Shown: piece by piece, positions 1-8,253 of the stretch | Layout: every line of letters starts with the position of its first letter | Position numbering within the stretch: the first letter of the stretch is position 1 | Origin: Jannaschia rubra | GTDB taxonomy: Bacteria; Pseudomonadota; Alphaproteobacteria; Rhodobacterales; Rhodobacteraceae | Assembly: GCF_001403735.1 (NCBI RefSeq) | Contig: NZ_CXPG01000012.1 | Coordinates: forward strand, 278,823 to 342,822 | DNA length: 64,000 bases | Direction: 5' to 3' | The notes under the pieces: generated by a model | What the model saw: the letters and a program-made list of their open reading frames with translations, nothing else | What the model was told of the DNA's origin: nothing | Database searches by the model: none | Program-made: the position numbers and the translations under genes

Positions 1-419
1 ATCACGCCCTGCCCGTCGTGGACGGCATTGACGAAGCTGCCGGTGTAGCGGGTGCCATTGGCGTATTCCGCGACGCCCTGCCCCTCGATCCTGCCGTCGA
101 CCCAGCCGCCGGTGTAGGTGGCGTTGTCGGCGAAGATGATGGTTCCGGTGCCGTTGGGCTCCCCCCGCGCGAATTCGCCCTCATAGACCGATCCGTCGGG
201 AAAGACGGCACGGCCCTCGCCCCGGATCTCTCCGTTCACCCATTCGCCGGTGTAGGTATAGCCGGACGGCAGCGTGTAGGTGCCTGTGCCGTGCTGTTTG
301 CCGTCGAGAAACGTGCCCTCGTAGACGCCGCCGCCGTCGTATTGTTTCGTGACGACGTCCTGCGCCTGCGCGCCGCTCGCCATCATGGCGATCACTGCCG
401 CCCCGATCAGCCTGTTCAT
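1..419 (-). CDS. Secreted MORN-repeat protein, partial (C-terminus beyond the window)
   Basis: Reading the minus strand from the ATG at 419 gives a hydrophobic signal peptide (MNRLIGAAVIAMMASGAQAQ), then tandem MORN repeats of the form Y-x-G-x-F/W-x-D/N-G, for example YEGTFLDGKQHGTGTY, YTGEWVNGEIRGEG, YEGEFARGEPNGTG and YTGGWVDGRIEGQG. The frame stays open to base 1, so the gene runs out of the window; about 139 codons are visible. MORN repeats form beta-hairpin ladders; in bacteria their role is usually unknown, and a periplasmic or secreted location is inferred from the signal sequence. It is divergent from nadE, with which it shares a 156-bp upstream region. Confidence 0.85.
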   Translation of the reverse strand, partial: MNRLIGAAVIAMMASGAQAQDVVTKQYDGGGVYEGTFLDGKQHGTGTYTLPSGYTYTGEWVNGEIRGEGRAVFPDGSVYEGEFARGEPNGTGTIIFADNATYTGGWVDGRIEGQGVAEYANGTRYTGSFVNAVHDGQGV

Positions 420-575
420 CCGTTCGTCCCCTGCACGTGCCGTCCCTGGTGGCGCAAGCTATGGAAACGGGCAGGAACAGGCAACGGGTGATGCGCGCCC
501 TTGCGCCCGATCGGCGCTTCCCCCCGGATGCCCGTCGCGCTAGGTCAGCCGGGACCCGAGGAACCGGAGCGGCCG

Positions 576-2240
576 ATGTCCGATACCTTCCGCCTGACGC
601 TGGCGCAGCTCAACCCCGTGATGGGCGATCTGGACGGCAACGCGGCGCAAGCGCGCGCCGCCTGGGCCGCCGCGCGGGATGCGGGGTCCGACATGGTTGC
701 CCTGCCCGAGATGTTCCTGACCGGATACCAGCCGCAAGACCTGATCCGCAGGCCCGCCTTCGTCGCCCATGCGCAGCGCGTGCTGGAGGCGCTGATCGCC
801 GATTGCACCGACGGCCCGGCCTTGGGTATCGGCACCGTCCACTGGCCGGAGGGCGAGGAAAAGCCCTTCAACACCTATGTTGTGGCTTCGGGCGGCGCCG
901 TGGTGGCCGAAGTGCACAAGCATCACCTGCCCAACTACCGCGTCTTCGACGAGAAACGCTTCTTCGCGGCCGGCGACGTCTCGGGCCCCTATGCCGTGGG
1001 TCCGGTGCGGCTGGGCACGCCCATCTGCGAGGACGCCTGGCTCGACGACGTGGCCGAGACGCTGGCCGAGACCGGCGCCGAGATCCTGCTGGTGCCGAAC
1101 GGCAGCCCCTTTTTCCGGGGAAAGCAGGATGTGCGCTATGGCCATATGGTCGCGCGCACGGTCGAGACCGGGCTGCCGCTGGTGTACCTCAACATGACCG
1201 GGGGGCAGGACGATCAGGTGTTCGACGGAGCCAGCTTCGTGCTCAACCCCGGCGGCATCCTGACCCACCACCTTCCTGCCTTCGAGGATGCGATCGTCCA
1301 TGTCGATTTCGACCGCACCGACGATGGCTGGCGCGCGCGCCCCGGCGACCGTGCGCTGCAACCCGAGGGCCCGGGCGCCGATTACCGCGCGATGGTCGTG
1401 GGGCTGCGCGACTACATCACGAAGGCCGGGTTCACCAAGGCGCTGCTCGGCCTGTCGGGCGGGGTGGATTCGGCCATCGTCGCGGCCATCGCGGCCGACG
1501 CCCTCGGCCCCGACAACCTGCGCTGCGTCATGCTGCCGTCGGAATATACCTCCGACCACTCGCTCGACGACGCGCGCGGCGTAGCGGAGCGGCTGGGATG
1601 CAGGCTCGACACCCTGCCCATCGACGGCCCGCGCGCCGCCGTGACCGAGACGCTGGCGCCTCTGTTCGACGGCACCGCACCCGATCTGACCGAAGAAAAC
1701 ATCCAGTCCCGCCTGCGCGGCCTGCTGCTGATGGCGCTGTCCAACAAGTTCGGTGAGATGCTGCTGACCACCGGCAACAAGTCCGAGGTCGCCGTGGGCT
1801 ATTCCACCATCTACGGCGACATGGCGGGCGGCTACAATCCGGTCAAGGACCTCTACAAGACCGACCTGTTCGCGGTCTGTCGCTGGCGCAACGCGAACCA
1901 CGTCCCCTGGTTCAAGGGCCCGGCGGGCGAGGTGATGCCCCCACGCGTGATCGACAAGCCCCCTTCGGCCGAGTTGCGCGCCGACCAGAAGGACGAAGAC
2001 AGCCTGCCGCCTTATCCGGTGCTCGACGACATCCTGAAACGTCTGATCGACGGCGAGGAATCCGTGGCGCAGGTCGTCGCGGCGGGCCACGACCGCGACA
2101 CCGTCAAGCACGTCGAGCGGCTGATCTACCTTAGTGAATACAAGCGGTTCCAGTCTGCCCCCGGCATCCGTCTGTCGGAGCACGCCTTCTGGCTCGACCG
2201 CCGCTATCCCATCGTCAACCGCTGGCGCGATCCGTCCTGA
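576..2240 (+). CDS. nadE: Glutamine-dependent NAD+ synthetase
   Basis: A 554-residue two-domain enzyme that amidates nicotinate adenine dinucleotide to NAD+, the last step of NAD biosynthesis, in the cytoplasm. The N-terminal nitrilase-type glutaminase domain (about 1-270) shows the Glu-Lys-Cys triad: E45 in LPEMFLTG, K115 in VHKHHLPN and C151 in PICEDAW. The C-terminal synthetase domain carries the PP-loop LSGGVDSAI near residue 293. Length matches the fused bacterial form. The ATG at 576 is chosen because MSDTFRLTLAQLNP is the conserved family start; a longer in-frame reading from 501 adds a proline- and arginine-rich stretch with no family similarity. Confidence 0.97.
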   Translation: MSDTFRLTLAQLNPVMGDLDGNAAQARAAWAAARDAGSDMVALPEMFLTGYQPQDLIRRPAFVAHAQRVLEALIADCTDGPALGIGTVHWPEGEEKPFNTYVVASGGAVVAEVHKHHLPNYRVFDEKRFFAAGDVSGPYAVGPVRLGTPICEDAWLDDVAETLAETGAEILLVPNGSPFFRGKQDVRYGHMVARTVETGLPLVYLNMTGGQDDQVFDGASFVLNPGGILTHHLPAFEDAIVHVDFDRTDDGWRARPGDRALQPEGPGADYRAMVVGLRDYITKAGFTKALLGLSGGVDSAIVAAIAADALGPDNLRCVMLPSEYTSDHSLDDARGVAERLGCRLDTLPIDGPRAAVTETLAPLFDGTAPDLTEENIQSRLRGLLLMALSNKFGEMLLTTGNKSEVAVGYSTIYGDMAGGYNPVKDLYKTDLFAVCRWRNANHVPWFKGPAGEVMPPRVIDKPPSAELRADQKDEDSLPPYPVLDDILKRLIDGEESVAQVVAAGHDRDTVKHVERLIYLSEYKRFQSAPGIRLSEHAFWLDRRYPIVNRWRDPS

Positions 2241-2256
2241 TCCGGGGAGCAGCAAG

Positions 2257-3303
2257 ATGGCGACGATCCTTTTCGTGGTGCCGCGGTTTCACACGAACCT
2301 CTTTTTCGCCACACGCGCGCTGCTGGAAGCCGATCATCGCGTCGAGGTCGCCGTCGCCGACGTGGCCGACGGGGAAGACCATACCTACGTCCGCCCCCTG
2401 TGCGTCGGACCGGAACCCGACGCAGGCTCACTGCGGGCCCTCGTCGACCGCGTCCGGCCGGACCTCGTCATCGTCCGCGGAAGCCCGGCGCTCATCCGAC
2501 ATGCCAGCGTTGCCGCGCGGCGGCACGGGCGGGAGGTCGCTGTCTTCAGGTACGATCAACGGCCCGCGACGCGCATGACATCGCTCGGGCGTCGCCTGCG
2601 GAACGCGCTCGGCGGCATTCCCGCACGACGCATCACGCCCGTCCCCGGCCTGCAAGCCGAAGCACCGCGCGATCCGATGGCCGTCTGCATTCCCTTTCCG
2701 GTCGCCGCTCTGCCGCACGATCCGCTCGCGCGCCCCAGTGATGGCCCCGTTCGCGTCCTCTGCGTCGGCAAGCTGGCGCAGCGGCGGAAGAACCAGCACC
2801 TTCTGATCGCCGCACTTCGAAGCCTTGCCTCTGCATCCCGCCGCTTCGAGCTGACGCTCGTCGGTTCGTCCACACGACAGGCGAGCGGCGCGGCCGAGAG
2901 CTTCTACGACGCGCATTTGGCTGCGGTCCGCGCGAAACCCTGGATCGAGTTGCTGAGCGACCGGCCGTTCGCGGAAATGACTGCACTCTACGCCGCGCAT
3001 GATATCTGCGTGCTGCCGTCGGTGGGCGAGCCGTTGGGAAGCTCTCCTATAGAAGGAATTGCCTACGGAACCATCCCGGTGGTATCCGTCGAGGCGGGAT
3101 CGGCTGGGTTCGTGGATCACGGACGGACGGGACTGCGGGTGGATATGTCGATGGACGGCGCCCTGACCGAGGCTCTGGCCTCGCTTCTGGACGATCCGGC
3201 CCTTCGCAAGCGACTGTCGGACGGCACGCGGCGGCTCGCGGAGGATGAACTCTCGCCCGCGCGCTCTGTCGCGCGCACCGAGGCCCTGTTGCCGACCCCT
3301 TGA
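2257..3303 (+). CDS. Glycosyltransferase, group 1 (GT4-like)
   Basis: A 348-residue protein expected to transfer a sugar from a nucleotide donor. The C-terminal half has the GT-B donor site: CVGKLAQRRKNQHLLIAAL, then LPSVGEPLGSSPIEGIAYG with the E-x7-E signature near residues 257-265. The N-terminus (MATILFVVPRFHTNLFFATRAL) is the first Rossmann strand with an HTN acceptor-type motif. The ATG at 2257 follows GGGGAG by a normal gap, only 16 bp after nadE, so co-transcription is likely. No polysaccharide gene cluster surrounds it and the substrate is unknown. Confidence 0.85.
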   Translation: MATILFVVPRFHTNLFFATRALLEADHRVEVAVADVADGEDHTYVRPLCVGPEPDAGSLRALVDRVRPDLVIVRGSPALIRHASVAARRHGREVAVFRYDQRPATRMTSLGRRLRNALGGIPARRITPVPGLQAEAPRDPMAVCIPFPVAALPHDPLARPSDGPVRVLCVGKLAQRRKNQHLLIAALRSLASASRRFELTLVGSSTRQASGAAESFYDAHLAAVRAKPWIELLSDRPFAEMTALYAAHDICVLPSVGEPLGSSPIEGIAYGTIPVVSVEAGSAGFVDHGRTGLRVDMSMDGALTEALASLLDDPALRKRLSDGTRRLAEDELSPARSVARTEALLPTP

Positions 3304-3360
3304 CCTAGGCGGCCCGAAGGCTCGACGTGTGAAAAGCGATTCAGAAGGAAGCCCTGCCTC

Positions 3361-3774
3361 ATGACCATCTTCCACCTCGCCTTCAATGTGGGCGATCTCG
3401 ACGGAGCGCGGCTGTTCTACGGCGACCTGCTGGGTTGCACCGAGGGGCGGTCGACCAAGACCTGGGTCGATTTCGACTTCTTCGGCCACCAGATCAGCTT
3501 GCACCTGGGTGAGCCCTTCGCTCACCGACCCACGGGCAAGGTGGGCGACCACATGGTGCCGATGCCCCATTTCGGTGTCCTGCTGCAGCTCGATGAATGG
3601 CGCGCGCTGGCCGACAAGCTGGTGGCGGCCAGGCAGGACTTCGTGATCGAGCCCACGTTGCGGTTCAAAGGGCAGCCGGGCGAACAGGCGACGATGTTCC
3701 TGCTCGATCCCTTCGGCAACCCCATCGAGATCAAGGGGATGCGCGACCCTGCCGGGCAGGCCTTCGCCACATGA
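3361..3774 (+). CDS. VOC (glyoxalase/dioxygenase superfamily) protein
   Basis: A 137-residue vicinal-oxygen-chelate fold protein made of two beta-alpha-beta-beta-beta modules. It opens with FHLAFNVGDLDGARLFYGDLLGC and ends with MFLLDPFGNPIEIKGM, both typical of the family; H5 and the late E in NPIEIK are likely metal ligands. Such proteins act as lyases, dioxygenases or isomerases, and the sequence does not say which. Its TGA overlaps the ATG of the next gene (ATGA), giving a translationally coupled trio with a 2-hydroxyacid dehydrogenase and an aminotransferase, which suggests a role in small keto- or hydroxy-acid metabolism. Confidence 0.85.
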   Translation: MTIFHLAFNVGDLDGARLFYGDLLGCTEGRSTKTWVDFDFFGHQISLHLGEPFAHRPTGKVGDHMVPMPHFGVLLQLDEWRALADKLVAARQDFVIEPTLRFKGQPGEQATMFLLDPFGNPIEIKGMRDPAGQAFAT

Positions 3775-4709
3775 CCCGCGTGCTGTTCGCGGCGAAGCCG
3801 AAGACCTGGGCCGAGTACCGTGCGCCCCTGACGGCCGCGCTGGCCGAGACGGGCGTGACGGCCGAGATCGTGACGCTGGACGATGCGACCGATCCCGCGA
3901 CCGTCGACTGGATCGTCTATGCTCCCAACTCCGCTTTGCAAGATTTCGTGCCCTACACGGCGCTCAAGGGATGCCTCTGCCTTTGGGCGGGGATCGAGGA
4001 TGTGGAGGGCAACCGCACCCTGACCGCGCCGCTGACGCGGATGGTGGACACGAACCTGACGCGCGGCATGGTCGAATGGGTGACGGGCCACGTCCTGCGC
4101 CATCACCTCGGCATGGACGCCCACGTCGTGAACCCCGACCGTCGCTGGGACGGCACGCCGCCGCCGGTGGCGACCGACCGCCCCGTCGCCGTGCTGGGGC
4201 TGGGCGTTCTGGGCGCAGCCTGTGCGCGGAACCTGGCCGAACTGGGGTTTCCTGTCACCGGCTGGTCGCGCCGCCCGAAGGAAATCCCCGGCGTCCGGTC
4301 CGTCACGGGGGACGACGGATTGCGCGATGCGCTGTCGGGCGCGCGGATCGTCGTCCTGCTGACGCCGCATACGCGGTCCACGGAAAATCTGATGAACGCG
4401 CGCACGCTGGGCTGGATGCAGCGGGGCGCAGTGCTGCTGAACCCCGGACGCGGCGCTTTGATCGACGATGAGGCGCTGCTGGCGGCGCTGGACGGGCATC
4501 TGGGCCATGCGACCCTCGACACCTTCCGGGTCGAGCCGCTGCCGCAGGATCACCCGTTCTGGTCGCATCCCCGCGTCACCGTCACGCCGCATATCGCCTC
4601 GGCCACCCGGCCAGCCTCGGCCGCGCGGGTCATCGCGGACAACATCCGGCGCGGGGAGGCGGGGATGCCGATGCGCCACGTCGTCGACCGGACGGAGGCC
4701 TTGACATGA
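3771..4709 (+). CDS. ghrA: D-2-hydroxyacid dehydrogenase, glyoxylate/hydroxypyruvate reductase A type
   Basis: A 312-residue NAD(P)H-dependent reductase of 2-keto acids such as glyoxylate and hydroxypyruvate. Visible are the Rossmann motif VLGLGVLGAACARNLAELG with the following arginine in GWSRRPKE (suggesting NADPH), LLNPGRGALIDDEALL with the catalytic-region Arg, the Glu in TFRVEPLP, and the catalytic His in VTVTPHIASAT. The N-terminal half lacks the standard D-isomer signature, as in GhrA proteins. The ATG at 3771 overlaps the preceding VOC stop and the stop overlaps the next ATG, so the three genes are translationally coupled. The gene symbol is by family resemblance. Confidence 0.88.
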   Translation: MTRVLFAAKPKTWAEYRAPLTAALAETGVTAEIVTLDDATDPATVDWIVYAPNSALQDFVPYTALKGCLCLWAGIEDVEGNRTLTAPLTRMVDTNLTRGMVEWVTGHVLRHHLGMDAHVVNPDRRWDGTPPPVATDRPVAVLGLGVLGAACARNLAELGFPVTGWSRRPKEIPGVRSVTGDDGLRDALSGARIVVLLTPHTRSTENLMNARTLGWMQRGAVLLNPGRGALIDDEALLAALDGHLGHATLDTFRVEPLPQDHPFWSHPRVTVTPHIASATRPASAARVIADNIRRGEAGMPMRHVVDRTEALT

Positions 4710-5803
4710 AGTTGACCCCCCTCGCCCGATCCCTCCCCGCCTCGGTCCCCTTCGTCGGGCCGGAGGCGCAGGAACGCAGCCGCGGCGCGCCCTTCGCGGC
4801 GCGGCTGGGCGCCAACGAGTCGGCCTTCGGGCCCTCTCCCCGTGTGATCGCGGCGATCGAGGCTGCGGCCCACGACGTCTGGATGTACGGCGACCCCGAG
4901 GCGCACGACCTGCGTGCGGCCATCGCGGCACACCACGGGGTCGAGCCGACGAACGTGGTGGTGGGCGAAGGCATCGACGGCCTGCTGGGGTATCTCGTGC
5001 GGCTGCTGGTCGGCCCGGCCGATCCGGTCGTGACCTCCGACGGCGCCTATCCGACGTTCAACTATCACGTCGCCGGTTTCGGCGGGGCGCTGCACAAGGT
5101 GCCCTATGCCGCCGATCACGAAGACCCGGAGGCGCTGGCCGCGAAGGCACGTGAGGTGCGCGCCCGCCTCGTCTACCTGGCGAACCCTGACAATCCGATG
5201 GGAAGCTGGCACACCGCCGATACCATCCAAGCGATGATCGGCGCCCTGCCGCCCGACTGCGTCCTGTGCCTCGACGAAGCCTATGCCGACCTCGCCCCGC
5301 CCGAAGCGATCCCGCCCGTCGACGTCACCGACGCGCGCGTGATCCGCATGCGGACGTTTTCCAAGGCACACGGGCTGGCCGGGTTGCGCGTCGGCTATGC
5401 GTTGGGTCATTCCGACCTGATCCGGGCCTTCGACAAGGTGCGGAACCACTTCGGCCTCGGCCGTCTGGCCCAAGCCGCGGCGCTGGCCGCGCTGGCCGAC
5501 ACGGACTGGCTGGCCGAGGTGCGTGCCCGCGTGGTCCAGTCGCGGGACGCCATCGGCGCCATCGCGCGCGACAACGGACTGCTGCCCCTGCCGTCGGCGA
5601 CGAATTTCGTCGCCATCGACTGCGGCGGCGACGGCGATCACGCGCGCCGGGTGCTGGCCGCGCTGGCCGCACGGGGCATCTTCGTGCGGATGCCGGGGGT
5701 CGCCCCGCTCGACCGTTGCATTCGGGTGTCCTGCGGCCCGGCAGCCGACATGGACGCCCTGCGCGCGGCCTTTCCGGGGGCACTGGCCGATGCGGCGACC
5801 TGA
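4706..5803 (+). CDS. PLP-dependent class I/II aminotransferase, HisC-like
   Basis: A 365-residue fold-type I aminotransferase. It shows RLGANESAFGPSP near the N-terminus (substrate and phosphate region of HisC-like enzymes), YLANPDNPMG, CLDEAYADL with the Asp that contacts the pyridine nitrogen, and FSKAHGLAGLRVGY with the Schiff-base lysine at K220. Histidinol-phosphate aminotransferase is the closest general family. It is not next to other his genes but in a coupled operon with a VOC protein and a hydroxyacid dehydrogenase, so it may act on another amino or keto acid. The start overlaps the previous stop by 4 bp. Confidence 0.85.
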   Translation: MKLTPLARSLPASVPFVGPEAQERSRGAPFAARLGANESAFGPSPRVIAAIEAAAHDVWMYGDPEAHDLRAAIAAHHGVEPTNVVVGEGIDGLLGYLVRLLVGPADPVVTSDGAYPTFNYHVAGFGGALHKVPYAADHEDPEALAAKAREVRARLVYLANPDNPMGSWHTADTIQAMIGALPPDCVLCLDEAYADLAPPEAIPPVDVTDARVIRMRTFSKAHGLAGLRVGYALGHSDLIRAFDKVRNHFGLGRLAQAAALAALADTDWLAEVRARVVQSRDAIGAIARDNGLLPLPSATNFVAIDCGGDGDHARRVLAALAARGIFVRMPGVAPLDRCIRVSCGPAADMDALRAAFPGALADAAT

Positions 5804-5810
5804 TCGGGGG

Positions 5811-5960
5811 TCAGTCGGGCGCCATCTCGGCCCGCGCGACATGTGCGTCACCACCGGCTAGGGTGTCCACGGCGCGCAGCGCGGTAGCCAGGACCGGCAC
5901 CCACAACAGGCACAGGGCAACGGCGGCAAGGATCGTCTTCGTCGAACTGGGTAACGTCAC
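5811..5960 (-). CDS. Small single-pass membrane protein, unknown
   Basis: A 49-residue reading frame starting at GTG 5960, preceded by GAGAGGGA at a good 6-nt spacing. Residues about 9-28 (TILAAVALCLLWVPVLATAL) form one transmembrane helix; the tail is short and polar. It lies between the 3' end of the HisC-like operon and the 3' end of a class V aminotransferase. The hydrophobic segment and ribosome binding site support a real gene, but I recognise no family and its size makes chance possible. An upstream in-frame ATG at 5993 would add 11 residues. Confidence 0.5.
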   Translation of the reverse strand: MTLPSSTKTILAAVALCLLWVPVLATALRAVDTLAGGDAHVARAEMAPD

Positions 5961-6096
5961 TGAATGTCCCTCTCGCTCGGGGAATCCGCCCATCTTGTGC
6001 CGATGGGGTCAGGTGCCGCGCGTCGAAGGTGCACGGCACATCCGCGGCGGCAGGGATGCCGTCGAAAAGTGTCGATACTCTGACGAAAATCCGTCT

Positions 6097-7329
6097 TTAC
6101 GTATCCGGGATGCAAATTGACGTTACGCCAGACATCACGGCCGTCGCCGCCTCCAGCGCGCCGCCGCCGTGGGGGATGGAGAGCGCTTTCAGCCCTGCGT
6201 CGATGGCCGAGAGCGTGCCCATCAGGCTGTGACCGGACAGATGACCCATATGCCCGATCCGCAGGAAATCGTCCCATTCGGGCGTTCCGGCAGGCGCCAT
6301 CCCGAGACCGATGCCCAGCGTCACGCCCATCTGCGTCTCGGTCCAGTCGCGCAGGCGCGTGCCCGCACCCGGCAGGCGCACGGCGGTCACGGCATGGCTG
6401 CGGTGCTCGGGCGCGCGGACGTTCAACTCGACCCCCCTGCCGTCGGTCCCGTGATCCTCCCACCGCGCGAAGGCTGCGTGCAACGCGCGGGCCAGCCGGG
6501 CATGGCGGGCCCAGACGGCTTCCAACCCTTCCTCATGGACGATCATGTCCAGCGCTTCGCGCAGGCCGTAGAGGTGATGCGTCGGCGCCGTCCCGTCGAA
6601 CAGATGCGAGAAGACCTCCGGGTCGGTGCGGGGCACCCAGTCCCAATAGGCGGTGACGCAATCGGCCCGCTCCCGCGCGCGGGTGGCCTTGTCGTTGTAG
6701 AATACGAAGGCGACGCCCGGTGGCGTCATCAGCCCCTTCTGGCAACCTGTGATCGCCGTATCCACGCCCCATTCGTCCATCTCGAACACGTCGCAGCCCA
6801 TGGACGCGATGCAATCCGCCTGGAGCAGCGCCGGATGGCCGGCCGCATCCATCTCGGCCCGGATGGCGCGCAGGTCCGACCGCACCGACGACGACGTATC
6901 CACATGCACGCAGAGAACCGACCGGATCTCATGGTCGGTATCGTCGCGCAGGCGCTGGCCGATGGCGGCAGGGTCCATCGCCACGCGGTTGCCGAAGTCG
7001 AGGTACTCCACTTGCAGTCCCAGCCCCCGCGCCACCGCGCCCCACCCGTCTGCAAAGCTGCCCGTCCGCGGGATCAGCACCAGATCGCCCCGCGCATGGG
7101 TGTTGGCCAGAACCGCCTCCCACGCCGCATGGCCATTGCCGATATAGATGGTGGCGTGATGCTCCGTCCGCGCGACCTTCTTGAGATCGGGGATCAGCGA
7201 CCGCGTCATGTCGACCAGAGCGCCCACATAGATGTTCGGCGCAGGCCGGTGCATGGCGCGCAGCACGCGGTCGGGCACGATGGACGGGCCGGGAATGGCG
7301 AGCGTGCGGGGGCCGTGGGCAAGGGACAT
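6097..7329 (-). CDS. Class V aminotransferase, serine/alanine-glyoxylate type
   Basis: A 410-residue PLP enzyme of the serine-glyoxylate / alanine-glyoxylate aminotransferase family. Key regions are IPGPSIVPDRVLRAM at the N-terminus, YIGNGHAAWEA in the PLP phosphate-binding turn, CVHVDTSSSVRSDL, the cofactor Asp in LLQADCIASMG (near residue 172), and the Schiff-base lysine K198 in ITGCQKGLMTPPG. It likely transfers the amino group of serine or alanine to glyoxylate, giving glycine plus hydroxypyruvate or pyruvate. Hydroxypyruvate is a substrate of the GhrA-type reductase encoded 1.4 kb away. It is divergent from the YgfZ gene. Confidence 0.88.
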   Translation of the reverse strand: MSLAHGPRTLAIPGPSIVPDRVLRAMHRPAPNIYVGALVDMTRSLIPDLKKVARTEHHATIYIGNGHAAWEAVLANTHARGDLVLIPRTGSFADGWGAVARGLGLQVEYLDFGNRVAMDPAAIGQRLRDDTDHEIRSVLCVHVDTSSSVRSDLRAIRAEMDAAGHPALLQADCIASMGCDVFEMDEWGVDTAITGCQKGLMTPPGVAFVFYNDKATRARERADCVTAYWDWVPRTDPEVFSHLFDGTAPTHHLYGLREALDMIVHEEGLEAVWARHARLARALHAAFARWEDHGTDGRGVELNVRAPEHRSHAVTAVRLPGAGTRLRDWTETQMGVTLGIGLGMAPAGTPEWDDFLRIGHMGHLSGHSLMGTLSAIDAGLKALSIPHGGGALEAATAVMSGVTSICIPDT

Positions 7330-7444
7330 GGACGCTCCTGCATGGGGGAATACGCGGTATCGCTACGCCGGGCGCTTCAGACGGTCAATCGGGAGCGGAC
7401 AGACGGGGTTGGGTCGACGGCCGAACGGGCCTATGTCTCGGGGC

Positions 7445-8155
7445 ATGACACGCACCGTCCTTCGCATCTCCGGCGACGACCGGACCCGCTTTCTCCACGG
7501 CCTGCTGACGCGGGACGTGCCCGAGACGGGGCTGGGCTATGCCGCGCTGCTGTCGCCGCAGGGCAAGTATCTGGCCGATTTCCTCACCTTCTCGGATACC
7601 GACGCGCATTATCTGGACGTAGCCAAGGATTTCGCGCCCTCGCTGGCGCAGCGGCTTTCGATGTACCGCCTGCGGTCGAAGGTCTCGATCGAAGACAGCG
7701 GCATGGCCGTCGCGCGGGGGCTGGAGGATGCGCCCGACGGCGCGCTGGCCGATCCGCGGCCCGGAATGGGCTGGCGTCACTACGGCGGCGCGGAGAGCGG
7801 CGACGTCGATTGGGATGCCGAGCGGGTCGAGAACCTGGTCCCCGAATCCGGGATCGAGCTCATCCCCAACGAATCCTACATTCTGGAAATGGGGTTCGAG
7901 CGTCTGAACGGCGTCGATTTCCGCAAGGGATGTTTCGTCGGGCAGGAGATCGTGGCCCGGATGAAGCACAAGACCGAGCTTCGCAAGGGGCTGGGCCGCG
8001 TCCGGGGCGCCGTGTCACCCGGTGCCGCGATCACCTCCGGCGGCCGCCCCGTGGGCACCGTCCACACCGTCAGCGGCGACCGGGCGCTGGCCTATCTGCG
8101 TTTCGACAGGACGGCGGAGATGGAAACGGCGGACGGCCCCGTTGCACTGGCGTGA
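7445..8155 (+). CDS. ygfZ: YgfZ/GcvT folate-binding protein (tRNA modification / Fe-S cluster factor)
   Basis: A 236-residue protein of the folate-dependent YgfZ/CAF17 family, which supports Fe-S enzymes such as MiaB. The family signature K-G-C-x-x-G-Q-E is present as RKGCFVGQEIVARMKHK, holding the conserved Cys. The N-terminus (VLRISGDDRTRFLHGLLTRDV) and the central GLGYAALLSPQGKYLADF fit the aminomethyltransferase-like fold. The start is uncertain: ATG 7445 gives the expected N-terminus, while ATG 7433 adds four residues; neither has a strong ribosome binding site. Confidence 0.88.
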   Translation: MTRTVLRISGDDRTRFLHGLLTRDVPETGLGYAALLSPQGKYLADFLTFSDTDAHYLDVAKDFAPSLAQRLSMYRLRSKVSIEDSGMAVARGLEDAPDGALADPRPGMGWRHYGGAESGDVDWDAERVENLVPESGIELIPNESYILEMGFERLNGVDFRKGCFVGQEIVARMKHKTELRKGLGRVRGAVSPGAAITSGGRPVGTVHTVSGDRALAYLRFDRTAEMETADGPVALA

Positions 8156-8253
8156 CAGACTTTAACTCGCTGGAAACCCTGATATCCGAAGGGCTTTGAC
8201 CCGGGCGTTCCCGATATGATCTTCCTTCGCGCGACAACAACGAAGGGAAGACA

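Noticed and set aside
1..491. Plus-strand open frame at 18-491 and minus-strand 2-211 frame
   Set aside because: Both are out of frame with the MORN-repeat gene, whose signal peptide and repeats are unmistakable on the minus strand.
540..2255. 571-codon minus-strand frame opposite nadE
   Set aside because: Shadow of nadE, no recognisable domain.
6169..8199. 676-codon plus-strand frame over the class V aminotransferase and ygfZ
   Set aside because: Crosses two real genes in wrong frames.
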